Positions 23,254-35,110 of a DNA stretch of 64,000 nucleotides are shown here, piece by piece (the stretch's first letter is position 1; each line of letters opens with the position of its first letter). Location of the stretch: contig JAGTTD010000008.1 of the NCBI GenBank assembly GCA_018398585.1, positions 7,514,501-7,578,500 of the forward strand, in the 5' to 3' direction. This DNA is from Simmondsia chinensis. Taxonomy: Eukaryota > Streptophyta > Magnoliopsida > Caryophyllales > Simmondsiaceae. Under the pieces are notes generated by a model. It was not told the DNA's origin, searched no databases, and saw only the letters and a program-made list of their open reading frames with translations. A program made the translations under genes and the position numbers.

Positions 23254-24149
23254 CCACAACAACAACAATCCCAGTGCCTCAAGGGCTCCCGCAAAAGTGG
23301 GGTTTAGGGGGGTTGATGTACGCAGCCTTCCCCCTTCAAGGTGTCAACCTAAAGAGAAGCTGTTTCCGCAGACCCCCAACCTGAGAGATATGCCTTCATC
23401 GCATCATGGTGACCTGTGAGCAATAAGGCATGAAAGCAAAGGAGTAAGCCATAGTATAAAATGAGCAATATAAAGCATAATGCCCTAGAGGAGACTACGA
23501 GACAAAACCTTCCCTTTAAGGCAGCTAGTGTAAGCAAATAAGCGGATAGTAGATAGATAGGCGTATAGGTAGATAGGTGCAACCTAATAAGCCTATACGC
23601 CTATGAACCCATATATAGCAGAATAAGCAGCAGTGTGAGGCCGCTACATTTGCTATCCCTATGTTAGTCCTCCCTCGAGCTCTAGCTCTAACTCACTCTA
23701 TATAAGGCCATCTCCTTCAATGGGTTTAGGTGGGTGAGGTCCTGCCGTAATGACTGCAATCATCCCTCTTTTGGCCTGCTTCATCCTCTTCTTCCTAGCG
23801 TGGTATGAAGCTGATCGCATTACCTGACTGGAGCAGTGGTTGGTCTCCTCCTAACGTGCCTAAACCACTTCAAACACAGCTTCTTCATTTTATATTCTAT
23901 CTTCTATCTAGGCCATACCCCACTATGGCACATACCACATCTCTGATGGCCACCCCTAGGACCACAAGTCCATATGCGCAAATTGTGGAATAGGCACACC
24001 GTAAAGTCATGGCACTAGATCGAGCTTATGAGAAGTCAGATGCTCCTATACCACTACATCGGATACGCCTATCCTAGTCCTCCACACAGCTCTGTCTAGA
24101 GCCATCTCATCATTTAGGTTGAGATAGGTGAGATCTCGTCGAATTGTCT

Positions 24150-26870
24150 CCATCCAGCTCTTGTTTGGCCATCCTCTCCCTCTCTTCTCGTCTGCTATGT
24201 GAAGTTGTTCGCATCTCCTAACAGGGGCACTTATCTTCTATTTGGGCGACACCCAGTTTACTTCTAATGACCTCATTTCAGATCCTGTCCCTCCTTGGGT
24301 GTCTGCACATCCACCTTAGCATTCTCATCTCCGCCACCCTCATCTTTTGAGTTTGGTGACACTTTACAAGCCAACACTCTGCCCCGTAAGACATAGCTGG
24401 CCTCACTACAGTCTTATAGTATTTACCCTTTAATTTTAGCGGGAATTTCCTATCACACAGTATCGCCGCTGCCCTTCTCCATTTGTGCCAACCCACTTTA
24501 ATCCTATTGTTGACATCTGAGTCCACTTCGCCATCATTCTGCACCATGGCACCCAAGTATTTAAAGCATGCTTTCTGAGGTATGTGCTCTGATCCAATCC
24601 TTACAACTTCTGCGCTTGGCGTGGCAGAGGTGTTGAACTTAAGTTCCATATATTATATCTGAGATCTACTGAGTCTTAGACCTTTCGATTCTAGGGCCAA
24701 CCTCCAAAGTTCTAGTTTTTCATTCACCTGCACTCTAGACTCACTCACTAGGACTATGTCGTCTGCAAAAAGCATGCACTAAGGTCCATCCCCTTGGACG
24801 TGCCTAGTGAGGTCGTCCATCACCAAAATGAGCAGAAAGGGACCCAAGGCTAATCCTTGGAGTACCCCTACAGTAATAGGAAAAGCGTCTATCTCCCCTT
24901 CCGTAGTGAGCACACTAGTTTTAGCATCTTCGTACATGTCCTTGATGACTCGTATGTAGGACTCGTGGATGCCTTTCCTCTCCAGGACCCACCATAGGAC
25001 TTCTCACGACACTCTATCATATGCCTTCTCCAAATCAATGAAAACCATATGAAGGTCCTTCTGTCTATCTCTATAGTACTCTATGGACCTCCTCAGGAGA
25101 ATGATGGCTTCTGTCGTTGATCTACCTGGCATCAATCTAAATTGGTTCTCTGAGACTCCTGCTTGGTGGCGAAGCCTTCCTTCTATGACCCACTCCCATA
25201 GTTTCAGAGTATGGCTCATTAGTTTGATTCCTCTATAGTTGGCACAACACTGAATGTCGCCTTTGTTCTTATAGACGGGGACTAAAATGCTCTTCCACCA
25301 ATCATCAGGCATCTTTATCCCCTGGAGGATTTGGTTGAATAATTCAGTCAACCATTTTATGCCCGTTTCTCCAGTACATTTCCATGCCTCAATGGGTATG
25401 CCGTCAAGGCCGACTGCTTTACCCCTGCCCATCTTCCTCAATGCTTCCCTAACTTCCTCGGGTCTAATTCTGGTGCAGTGGTTATGGGACTCTTGCACTA
25501 CTGTTGTTTGTAGAAGATCTAGGGGAGTAACTGTATCTCCCCTCTCATTGAACAGATCATGGAAGTAGGACTTCCACGTAGCTTTGATTTGTTGCTTGTC
25601 CACGAGCACTTGTCCTGCTGCTCCCTTTATGCACCTTACTTGGTCCAGGTCTCTAGTCCTCATTTCCCTTGCCTTTATAATTCTATAGAGGTCTCTAGCT
25701 CCCTCATCTGTATCCAGCTTTTTATAGAACTCCTCAAAGGCTTTGGAATGTGTGTCTCTAACTACTATCCTAGCTTCCTTCTTAGCTTGTTTATATTGTT
25801 GTCTCTTGTCTTCATCTCCACTACGATCCCATTTCTTGAAGCAGTCTTGTTTCGCCTTAATCTTCTCTTGGACCTCCCTGCACCACCACCAGGTCTCTTT
25901 GTTGTTTGGTGCCTTGCCTTTAGATATGCCTAGGACTTCTCGTGCCATATCTCTGAACTTTTGGGCTACTTGGTTCCACAGGTGGTTTAAATCTTCCTCA
26001 CACTTCTCTCCAATCTCAGTCTCAACTCTTTCCTTAAAGACTTGAGAGTTTTCCCCCTTCAGCTCCCTCCACCGCGTGCGTGGCTGTGATGGTTTGATGG
26101 CTTTCTTGTTCTTTCTCTTGATCCTAATCTCAGCACACACTACTCTGTGTTGTGTTGAGAGGTCCTCCCCAGGGATAACCTTGCAATTCTTGCAATCTTT
26201 TTGAGTCCTCATTCTTAGTAATATGTAGTCAATCTGGGTCTTTGGTCCATCACTCCAATAGGTGATGATGTGGTCCTCGCGCTTTTGAAGAGGGTGTTGG
26301 CCACTGTTAACTCCTAGGTGACGGCAAAGGCAAACAGAGCCTTGCCCTTATCATTTCTCCTTCCATATCAAAATCCTCCGTGGTGGGATGCATAGCAGTC
26401 TGTGTTCGCTTCCACGTGCCCATTAAAGTCCCCTCCAATCACAACTTGTTCGCTCTGGGGCATCCCCTGCATTGTTAGGTCTAAGTCCTCCCAGAAACTG
26501 GCCTTCTCCTGTTGTGTATGTCCTATCTGTGGGGCGCATGCACTTATGATGTTTAACATCTCCCCGCCTAAAACTAACGTGATGCTAATAATCCTATCAC
26601 TAGTCCTAGTGACCCCTACTACTTTGTCCCTTAGGGAGCTATCTACCATAATACCTACCCCATTTCTCCCCCTTACTTGGCCCGAATACCATAATTTGTA
26701 GCCTAACACATCCCTTGCTTTTGTGCCTATCCACCTATTCTCTTGAATACACAGGATGTTGATCTTTCTCTTAGCCATCATTTGGGCCACTTCAAAGCTT
26801 TTCCTGGTTAGTGTGCTAACATTTAATGTTCCAATTCGCGGACTCCCCTCACTTCGTGAACTTCCCTGAC
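24150..26870 (-). pseudogene. RTE LINE 2 endonuclease-reverse transcriptase
   Basis: Reading from right to left on the minus strand: SPRIGTLNVSTLTRK (about 26845), KRKINILCIQENRWIGTKA (about 26770), NGVGIMVDSSLRDKVVG (about 26655) and VVIGGDFNGHVEANT (about 26440), which together make the endonuclease. A 402-codon open part follows (25004-26212) with GRGKAVGLDGIPIEAWK, NYRGIKLMSHTLKLWE and MVFIDLEKAYDRVS. The [11 protein letters not shown] box lies near 24775, and the C-terminal ILCDRKFPLKLKGKYYKTVV segment at 24278-24649. Stops or frameshifts at about 26370, 26215 and 25003 inactivate it. It is less decayed than the copy in the MULE. Confidence 0.85.
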
Positions 26871-27269
26871 CCGTTCCAACCCCATTAGAGATGGCCTCAC
26901 ATTTTGAGCTCCTTTGTTGGTAAAGTTCATAAACTATCTATCCCTAGTCACAATTATACACATATACAATCATCCGAGACAATGATATACCAGACCTAGC
27001 ACAAGTAATAGGAACAATATTAAGAGCACCGAATAAAGAAAAGGTCATGGATTCAAACCTGGGGCCGACCGATTTTACTTATCTGGGCAGGTCGGCTGGC
27101 TGTAGTTTGGTCCTGGGGAGGTGGCGGGCAGGGCTGCCTTGAGGTGGGGGGAGAGAGGTGATGGTAGTGGTGGTGAGGGGGGTGTTGATGGTGCTGTGGG
27201 TGTTGTGGGTATTCAGTGGCGGGTGGGGCGAGGTGTACGGAGGAGGGGTGGGGTGTTCGGTGGTGAGGT

Positions 27270-27484
27270 TGTTAGGAACAATGTCCTGAAATTCAGATTT
27301 ATTCTGAATATATTATTTTAATTAATTAATAAAATTAAAGTTTCAATCGTTTCCTAGTTAAATTTGTGTATGTGAGCATTTATACTGCATGTGATTTTCT
27401 TTTGCAAGACATCCATGAGATGGGTGTAGTCCTCAGACTACAATTTACATGTTTGTTCTAAGCGGTTTATGAGACTAAGCCACA
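27270..27484. other. AT-rich 215-bp block inside the GC-rich 5' part of LINE 2
   Basis: The surrounding DNA (27060-27760) is G-rich and repetitive (GGTGG, GGGGAGG). This block, from TGTTAGGAACAATGTCC to GACTAAGCCACA, is AT-rich with abrupt edges. It begins TG and ends CA, so a solo LTR is possible, but the flanks (GAGGT and GATGG) do not match. Confidence 0.3.
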
Positions 27485-27763
27485 GATGGTGGGTCTGGTT
27501 GCTGGTGGTGGTGGAGGTCGATGGTGGCAAGGCACAGGCCGGGGAGGGGAGGAGGGGGGCTACGGCGTTGCGGTGGGGCAAGCAGGTTGGTGTTGCAGTC
27601 GCACCGTCTTGGTGTCGCTGGAGGTCAGATGGTTGACGAGATGACCGACGGTAGGTGGGGGGCCCGGCTAGCTAGCCGTTGGGGGGGAGGGGGGGGGGGG
27701 TGGTGTTGCGTGTGTCAGTGAACAAGAGAGAGAGAGAGAGTCTAAATGATTTCCAGTTTACTC

Positions 27764-27780
27764 CTTGCATGGAGGGGACA
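27764..27780 (+). repeat. Right target duplication of RTE LINE 2
   Basis: Exact copy of 23237-23253; gag sequence resumes directly after it. Confidence 0.92.
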
Positions 27781-28559
27781 ATTGTGATTATGGTCGCCAA
27801 TCAAATATTAGGGTTCATTGATGGGTCATATCCCTATCCCCCCTATTCATATAACCAACTTAGTTTCGCAACCGTAACAAAATCCCGAATATCTAGCCCA
27901 GGTACGAACTGACCAAAGCTTACGCCCCTATATTACTGAACTTCTCTCATGATCCCTTCTAAATGATATTGCTTGCCAACCCACATCAAAAGCCATGTGG
28001 GATGCCATAACTAAGCAGCTTCAGGATCACTCGATGGAAGAAGAATTTGACTTGTGGACCAATTTACAGCCCGTAAGAAAAATGGTACCTCTCTGAACTT
28101 AAATCTATTGATGATGACCTAATTGCTATAGATTGCTCCATAGCTACTACAAAACTTATTCACCATGCTTTTTCGGGCTTCCACCTGAATATGCTGCATT
28201 TTCCACTTTTATAAGATACACCTCTCCCTCCTTAAGCTTTGAAGAACTCAAAACTGCTCTACTGAACAAAGAAGCCGTCCTAAATCGCTATCAAGCATGC
28301 TCTAACCCTAATCCAACTCATTCATGAGCTGCTACAGGTACAAGACCTAACCAGGGTCGAGGGGGCTGTGGGCACGGTCATGGATGTAACAACTGTCGTG
28401 GAGGCCGAAGGGGTCACCATGGGAACCAAGGACCACATCAACATAACCAATTAGGGCCCCATCATCCTGATGGATAATCCTCTCTTCAACATGGCTCTGC
28501 CCCTCCCTCATCTTCGAGTTATGTAAGGCCTTCCAATACTTCCTCTCCTACTCCAGGTG

Positions 28560-31500
28560 TGCTCGGACCAAGACCTTCATTCTGCCAAATTTGCTCTTGA
28601 TTCGGTCGCATAGCTATCGCGTGCTCCCATCAATTTGACTCCAACTCATACCTTGACCCGTCCTAGTCCTTCTCTGCCACGACCATAGGGGATTTTAACG
28701 ACTGCAATTGATACCCTTACTCTAGAGCATCAAACGACATGACACCCACTGGTATGCTTCGTAACCCTCTTCTCTATAATGGTCATAAGAATGTACTTGT
28801 TGATGATGGTGCTTTATTACCTATTACACATATTGGTTCCTCTATTATTAAAACTCAATCTAAGAAACTTAAACTGAATAATGTTTACTTGGTTCCCTAA
28901 TTTTCACATAATGTACTTTCGTTTAAGAAACTCTACCAATTAAGAAACTATGCCAAGATAACGATTGTACGATGGGTTTTGACTTAGATCATTTTTGTGT
29001 TAAGGACAAGGCTATGGCAACACCTCTTGTTCAAGTAGGCAGCAATGGATCACTTTAGATTTTCTCTTCCGTTATGACCGGCCTAGCTCAGACGCATTTA
29101 GGAAAACATTGGTATCCATATCTAGGACATCCGGGTGGTAATGGTTTAGGAATTTTATGAAAATGCAAAATGCTCATTTCTCAATTTGTCGTTCTTGTTG
29201 TTCAAATATGGCTCATCGGTTACCATTTGATCGTGTAACACACACTATAGCTAAGTCATTACAAATAATACGCTCGATGTTTGGAAATCCCCTGTTTACT
29301 CTACATCTATTTACAAATACTATGTTATTTTTGTTGATGACTTCTTGCGATTTTCATGGTTATACCCGATGCAGCGAAATTCCAAGGTTTTCGACATCTT
29401 CACAATTTTTAAAAACCTTGTTGAAAATTAGTTCAATCTTAAAATCAACATTTTTCAAAGCGATGACGGATGTGACTATGACCACTGACTCATGGCCAGC
29501 CTGTGCCATAATCATGGTAGAAATTTTCGCTTGTCCTATTTTTATTTTTTTTTGGTAAGTGAGCGAAATATATAGATGAAAGGAAAAGTAGTACAAGCTA
29601 TAAGGGGCATACCCCAGGACACGGCCGAAGCCTACAAATATGAAACAACGTCAACTATAGTCCAGACAAAGTCCATACAAAAAGCAACCAAAGTACAACT
29701 AAGGGAACAAAGAAGAAACTAAGTCTCAAAACCCCAGTGCCGAAGCAAGGAGGCGTGACGATGAGCTCCTCTGAACAAAGAAGTAGCAAGTAAGCGGCTC
29801 CCGACCAAACTCGTAATCTCCTTCCGTACAGCCGCAACTGATCTAGACTGAAACGCTGAACCCGAAGGTTGCGCTCGTACCAGACAGTATACACAGTCGC
29901 AGAGAGGCAGAGTCGAGCAATGATACTGCCAATCTCTTGCCCCCTGAGATGCGGAGCAGCCCAAGTGACAAGATCGTCCCAAGGAAGGGTAGGCCAAGCG
30001 ATAGATGTACTCGGAGTGACAGAGCTCCAGGCCGAGGCGGTAAAGGAACAGGCGAAGAAAAGGTGCTCATGAGTCTCGTCAGTAGAACCGCAGAGAACAC
30101 AAACACTCTGAACCTCTAGTGCTCCGAAAGGCCCAAGTCGGTCCCGGGTCCAAAGTCACTGCCGAGAAGCGAGCCAGTGAACGAAGGAGTGCCTCGGTAT
30201 ATGTATCTGAAACCACGGAAGGTGATGAATGGTATCCTCCTCTCTCTTACTCCGCAGTATCTCCCAAGCGGACTTGGTGGTGAAGTTCCCCGAGGGGTCA
30301 CTCAACCACCGGATGGAGTCCACTACACCAGCCCGGAATCGTGTCCCAGATGGGTCGGAGCTCCAAACAACCCTGTGGAAATCTCCACTGACCACCCTAA
30401 ATAATGGATGAGACCCGAGAATCCCAATGAAGTCCAGAGGAGGTGAGCAACCGAGCAGGGAAGTGCTCCGAAAGACGACCACATGGCAGCCAGTAATCAG
30501 TCTAAAGGGCAGTGTCAAGGCCATCACCTATGACATGATAGATCGCACCAAAGCAGAGGCGGCGGACAGATAGAATTTGACGCCAGCACCAAGAGGCAGA
30601 ACTCGTCGCCCGAATAGTCTAGAAGCTCCTGCCTCAAAGCCAGTTCAGATGAACCCAACACGGCCATAACGAGGAAGGGTCAGAAAGAAGGAATCAGATA
30701 TGCTTCATAATCGAAGCCTGGTTCCACTCAGCAAGGCGACGGAGCCCAAGACCACCCTCCCGCCGAGGGTAACACAAATGCCTCCAAGCAACCTTCGCCC
30801 CTCCCGGGGCCAACGAAGATCCTTTCCAAAGGAACGCCGTAAGAGTCGACTTGATCTTCCTGATCATCGTCCTCGGGAGCATGAAGATCGATGACCAGTA
30901 GACCTGAGTGGCGAAAAGAACAGATCGAATAAGCTGCAAACGACCAGCATACGATAGAGAACAAGAGGTCCAGAGCCGTATACGAGAGAGAATGCGATCC
31001 AGCAGTGGCTTGCAGTCAACGTACCGCAGTCGAGAAGTGATAAGTGGTACTCCTAGATATCGAACCGGGCACTGCCCAAGACTGAAATCCAGAACACCCA
31101 AAATGTCCCGCTGAGTCGCAGAGTCCACCCTTGCTAGAAAAACTGAGCTCTTCGCTGCATTCGAGGACAGCCCCGAAAGTACAGCAAAGCCGTCTAAAAC
31201 CTCACGGACAACAGATACACTACCCATATCACCCTGACAGAAGATCATCAAGTCATCAGCAAAACACAGGTGTGTCAACCAAGTACGACGGCAGCACGGG
31301 TGATAACGAAAACAAATCACATTTACATTAGTCGTGATGTAAGATTTAATGAGTTAAGCTCTCCCTTTAATGAACTCACAAATGACTCATCACAACACCA
31401 ATCGGATCACAACCTAATCACACTCCCTCCCCTCAGACCAGCATCCCTAACCCGAAATAGTAGCCCACTACCCTAGCTCTTCCACCCCCTATAGTGGCAC

Positions 31501-33340
31501 AACCACCGTCGCCAATAGTGGTTCAAACAGCACCTCCCCCCCTCCCCCATGACAACGGAGCCCTCCTTGCCCAGCTCCCCTATAACTGTAAGTCCCCCCC
31601 AAAGCAAGTAGCCCCACTTCATTGCCCCTAACCATCAATCGGTCATTGGCACCCACCACAACCACTGAGCCTATCTGCCCAACCGAACTCCCTCACCCGC
31701 GGTTCAAACAAAACCTGCTCCTCGCACCAACCGAACCTGTTAACATACACTCAATGCGCACACGACTAAAGGATGGTATTCATAAAACTAAATACCCATT
31801 GTCCTTAACATCTATAACAGTAATACAGAAACCAACTTGTTATTCTCAAGCAATAAAAAACCCTCAATGGCAAGAAACCATAGCTAGTGAGTTTAATGAA
31901 CTTCTTCAAACAACACTTAGGACTTAATGCCTTATAATACCTCTAAGAACCTTGTAGGAAGTACTTGAAAATATCGAGTGAAATACAAAGCGGATGGATC
32001 ATCGGCAAATTCAAAGCTCGACTACTGGCCCAAGGATTTCATCAATGCAAAGGAATTAACTATTGGGAAACTTTCAGTCCTATTGTCAAACCTTCCACCG
32101 TTCGCTTTAGACTATCACTCGCCATTTCCCACACTTAGGCTATATGTACTCGATGTCAAAAACACTTCCCTATATCTCTAAAAGAAGATGTTTACATAAA
32201 GGAACCACAATGTTTTATTCACCCAAAATAATCACTTGTGTCACTTATGCAAGGCCTTCTATGGCCTGAAACAAGCTCCTAGAGCATGGTTCCAACAATA
32301 TAACACCTTCCTTTTAAGTCTTGGGTTCATTTGTAGTCATGCGGATCCTTCAATTTGCATACTTAAAACTACTAAACACATCATTTTCGTTCTTCTCTAC
32401 ATTGATTGCATAATCTTAATAGGTTCCCACAATGCTCCTTTAGATGATCTCATTTTAGACTTATCTGCCCAATTTGCTATGACCTTGGTCCCCTCCACTA
32501 TTTCTTTGGCATCAATGCCAAAATAATCCCTCCGGCCTCTTTCTCTTCCAACACAAAGACAAAATTGACCTCCTTACTAAACACAACATGCACGATGCTA
32601 AACCAATCAAAAATTCCCTAACTGCTCGAGCACATCTCTCGCTTACTGAAGGAGAGTTATTGACTGACCCCACCTAATTTCGAAGTGTTATGGATGTACT
32701 CCACTACATAATTATGACTCGCTCTGACATATGTTTAGATGTTAACCTTATTTCTCGCTCTTAGGACTAACCATTGGCAAGCTGTTATGTGCATCTTTCA
32801 CTACCTTAAGGTCACTCTCAACCATGGCATGACTTTAGTACTGGGATCAGTGTACCTCTATAACTGCCTTCATCGATGCTGATTGGGGAGGATGTCCAGA
32901 CACTGACACTCTATCACCTAATATGCCATCTTGCTCGGTCAGAACCTCATTTCATAGTATGCCAAGAAACAAGCAACTGTCCCCAAGTCTAGCACTGAAT
33001 TTGTATACCGTGTTGTTGCCCAAGTCGTAGCAGAATGTGACTGGATACGTTACCTCATTCGCAATGTTAGCCTCAAATACACTGGACTAGTCATCATGTG
33101 CTGTGACAATGTCTCAGCCTCATACTTTGCCACAAACCCAGTATCAAATGATCAATGCAAGCACATTGATGTTGTGTTCTATTATGTCCATAAAAATGTT
33201 GTCAAAGGGGACTTTCAAGTACTCTACACACCACAACCAAACAAATTGTCAATATCTTCACCAAGCACTCTCCATTGATCGCTTCCACTATCATAAACAC
33301 AATCTTTACATTGTTCACCACATCCAGCTTAAGGGGGCCT
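28560..33340 (+). pseudogene. Copia A pol: protease, integrase, RT, RNase H, broken
   Basis: Fragments in order: TGMLRNPLLYNGHKNVLVDDGALLP with linked protease-like text (28740-28850), then a pre-integrase region ending MAHRLPFDRVTHTIAKSL (29200-29260). Integrase core words VDDF.RFSWLYPM and FQSDDGC follow (29325-29480). The L1 insertion comes next. After it are IYISRDVRFNE (31325-31360), a linker, RT starting RVKYKADGS (about 31975), KAFYGLKQAPRAWFQQYN (32245) and LLYIDCIIL (32390), and finally RNase H with CDNVSASYFATNP (33100). The YxDD box reads Y-I-D-C, and stops and shifts are frequent, so the polyprotein is dead. Confidence 0.8.
29545..31318 (-). mobile_element. 5'-truncated L1-type LINE, minus strand, in copia A integrase
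   Basis: The T run 29545-29553 is the complement of a poly-A tail. Reading minus from there backwards gives a 3' UTR and then a zf-RVT-like and RT C-terminal ORF. The best preserved frame is 30694-31320, with THLCFADDLMIFCQG (the F-A-D-D box), SLSYAGRLQLIRSVLFATQVYW, FLWKGSSLAPGGAKVAW and EGGLGLRRLAEWNQA. It stops at the RT palm, so the 5' two thirds are missing. No clear target duplication is visible, and the copia integrase is not continuous across the insertion. Confidence 0.8.
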
Positions 33341-33534
33341 AATAGAGTAACCAAACTAGGAAAGTCCTCTATGGTTAATATGCAATTACTCTTGTATCCC
33401 TAGGCTTATTATTATGGTCCAACAGAAATATTGTAATCCTTCTCATTTTGGCTCTCTATATAAGGAGGCCCTTCTACTCTTCTTACTCATCCAATATAGT
33501 TGAGTTCTTATATAGGTGTTTCTTATATATAACA
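33339..33534 (+). repeat. 3' LTR of copia A
   Basis: Begins after the TTAAGGGGG tract, matches 22337-22522, and ends AACA directly before the GTCAA duplication at 33535-33539. Confidence 0.85.
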
Positions 33535-33802
33535 GTCAATGCTATTATATAGATAATCAAAATGATCATTTACATCTTGCTCCACATTTAGCTGCAACTC
33601 TAAAAGAGTTATCAGACACCTCAATTGTTTTCCCCTACAATATAGCACCCCTAAACTTAACGCTATGATACTTCAAAGTGGCACCAAATTGAGATTGTTT
33701 GTGACCTTGAATTATTTTGCTCTAAATATTTTTTATGTTATAGTCCTGATATTTAAAAAAAAGCACTACATTTATTTCTATATATAACTAAAATTTTATA
33801 TG

Positions 33803-33970
33803 CTCAATAACAACAACAACAACCGACCTGGTGCCTCAAGAGCTCAATCATATGTAGGGTTTGTGGGGGAACAAATATACACAGCCTTACCCCTTCAATA
33901 TGCTACCCTAAAGGAGGGCTGTATCCGAAAACTTCCAACCTCAAAAGCATAAAACATAAAAGTATAAAAG
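33803..33970 (-). mobile_element. Short RTE-tailed retroelement (168 bp)
   Basis: AATAACAACAACAACAAC at the left is the complement of a (TTG)n tail, followed by the complement of the RTE 3' end (GAGCTCTTGAGGCACCAGG and the GGAGGGCTGTATCC-like block). Flanked by TTTTATATG at 33794-33802 and 33971-33979 (9 bp, exact). Confidence 0.6.
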
Positions 33971-33979
33971 TTTTATATG

Positions 33980-35102
33980 TTGATTGTTGGAAAAAAGATA
34001 CAAAGCCAAGTAGCAATGACAAGGGAAAATACAAAGCCACATCCCACATAGACAAAAGAGGGGAGGTTACTTAGGTTTATATATGTATATGTTAAGACTG
34101 TCATTTGAATTAAGTCATGGGTGAGAGGCGAGGGTGATTCTTTTTATTAACGAGTATATTTATTTTACAAAAAATATTTTTCAAGTCCCGTATTTACTAC
34201 AGCGATTTGCATAATTAATCAATTTTTTTTTTGTTAAGCATTTAATCAGTCTTAGCCGTTCCTAGCTGTTAGTATTCATGTTTGCACTAGTATAAAACAC
34301 CCGATTCTTCACTATTCCTGATCATCATCTCTCTCTCTTGTCTTCTACCTGCTCCCATTTTTTCAGTTTATACTTCTTCCTCTCTTCATAAATTTGGGAA
34401 AAGTTCGAGGCTTTCCTACCCGGCAACTAACGAGTGCAAGTTAAGAGTTGGATAGCGTTAATTCTGGAGGACGGCTGCTGGTAAAACTCTTTACACCCGA
34501 GCAGCGACGAAATCGTCTTTTAGGACAGTGATGATTTACCATGGCGCGGTATTTTCATAGTCTAGTCAATTTCTCCACTTTTCGGTCTTATTTGGTTGCT
34601 GTGTTTAATCCATTTACTACTTTTGTTTTTACTGAATTACATTGCTGCATATCTCACGAATTTTACAGATAATTTTTCTTCAATTACAGTTTAAATTAAC
34701 AACAATAACTGATTTATTTTTGCAATTTTTCAGCATTTTTCCTGCAGTATTTTTTCTGTATTTTTCTGTTGTATTTTCTAAAGTATTTTTGCTGTATTTT
34801 TTGCAGTATTTTTATTATATTCTCACTATGGTTGCACTATTTGCGTTGTTATTCCACTGATTAATACAAAATAGAATTGACAAATCGAAAACTCTATAAA
34901 ACTGTCTATGTCAAGGCCAATATATGAAATGCTATACGTAAGGTTACTATTTTTGCAAAGTGAGCAATTCTGTTTAGAGTTGAAATTCATAAAAATGTCA
35001 TTATCTTCTATTTTTGGTAAGTTGTCATTATCATCAACTTAATGTCATTTTTACTCTTTAACTCTTTTCATAAAAATAACAAAACTTTTTTTTTTCCCAT
35101 TA
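33980..35102. other. Intergenic, with a promoter-like or LTR-like block near 34290-34560
   Basis: TATAAAACACCC near 34292 is followed by a CT-rich leader (34325-34385) and a GC-richer block to about 34560. This is the layout of an LTR or a promoter with leader. I found no second copy and no ORF. 34735-34815 contains several GCAGTATTTTT-like words in imperfect tandem. Confidence 0.35.
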
Positions 35103-35110
35103 TGTGAGTT

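Larger units (their letters stand above)
23254..27763 (-). mobile_element. RTE-clade LINE 2, 4.5 kb, minus strand, inside copia A gag
   Basis: The 3' end is at the left: (CAA)n at 23256-23267 is the complement of the (TTG)n tail, followed by the complement of the conserved RTE 3' end (to about 23395). The EN-RT ORF occupies about 24150-26870, and a long 5' part, GC-rich in places, reaches 27763. Exact 17-bp duplications flank it (23237-23253 and 27764-27780). It belongs to the same family as 11842-15832 by ORF and tail similarity, but keeps an intact F-A-D-D box. Confidence 0.9.
22710..28330 (+). pseudogene. Copia A gag, interrupted by the RTE LINE
   Basis: The left part begins near the ATG at 22710; its C-terminal part reads NIITIKLENATDYLAWRG up to 23250. 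After the LINE, the right part resumes at 27781 with IVIMVANQILGFIDGSYPYP, the usual continuation of a copia gag (retrotran_gag/UBN2 type). It ends near 28330, followed by a glycine-rich stretch (28340-28450, GRGGCGHGHG) where the zinc knuckle region belongs. Frameshifts within 22710-23250 and after 27900 break it further. Gag would package the RNA in cytoplasmic particles. Confidence 0.75.
22337..33534 (+). mobile_element. Ty1-copia retrotransposon A, split by two LINEs
   Basis: LTRs of about 190 bp (22337-22522 and 33339-33534) are similar throughout, and a 5-bp duplication GTCAA flanks the element (22332-22336 and 33535-33539). A degenerate initiator-Met primer site follows the left LTR, and a TTAAGGGGG purine tract precedes the right LTR. 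Order inside: gag, zinc knuckle, protease, integrase, RT, RNase H, which is copia order. An RTE LINE (23254-27763, minus) splits gag and an L1 (about 29545-31318, minus) splits integrase. Short LTRs and the CDNVSASYFATNPVSND RNase H motif suggest the Ale/Retrofit group. Coding parts are decayed. Confidence 0.9.

Noticed and set aside
25559..26045. Plus-strand frames of 100-124 codons
   Set aside because: They are shadows of the minus-strand reverse transcriptase frame 25004-26212.
27270..27484. Solo LTR within the LINE 2 5' part
   Set aside because: It starts TG and ends CA, but the 5-bp flanks GAGGT and GATGG differ, and no second copy is in the window.
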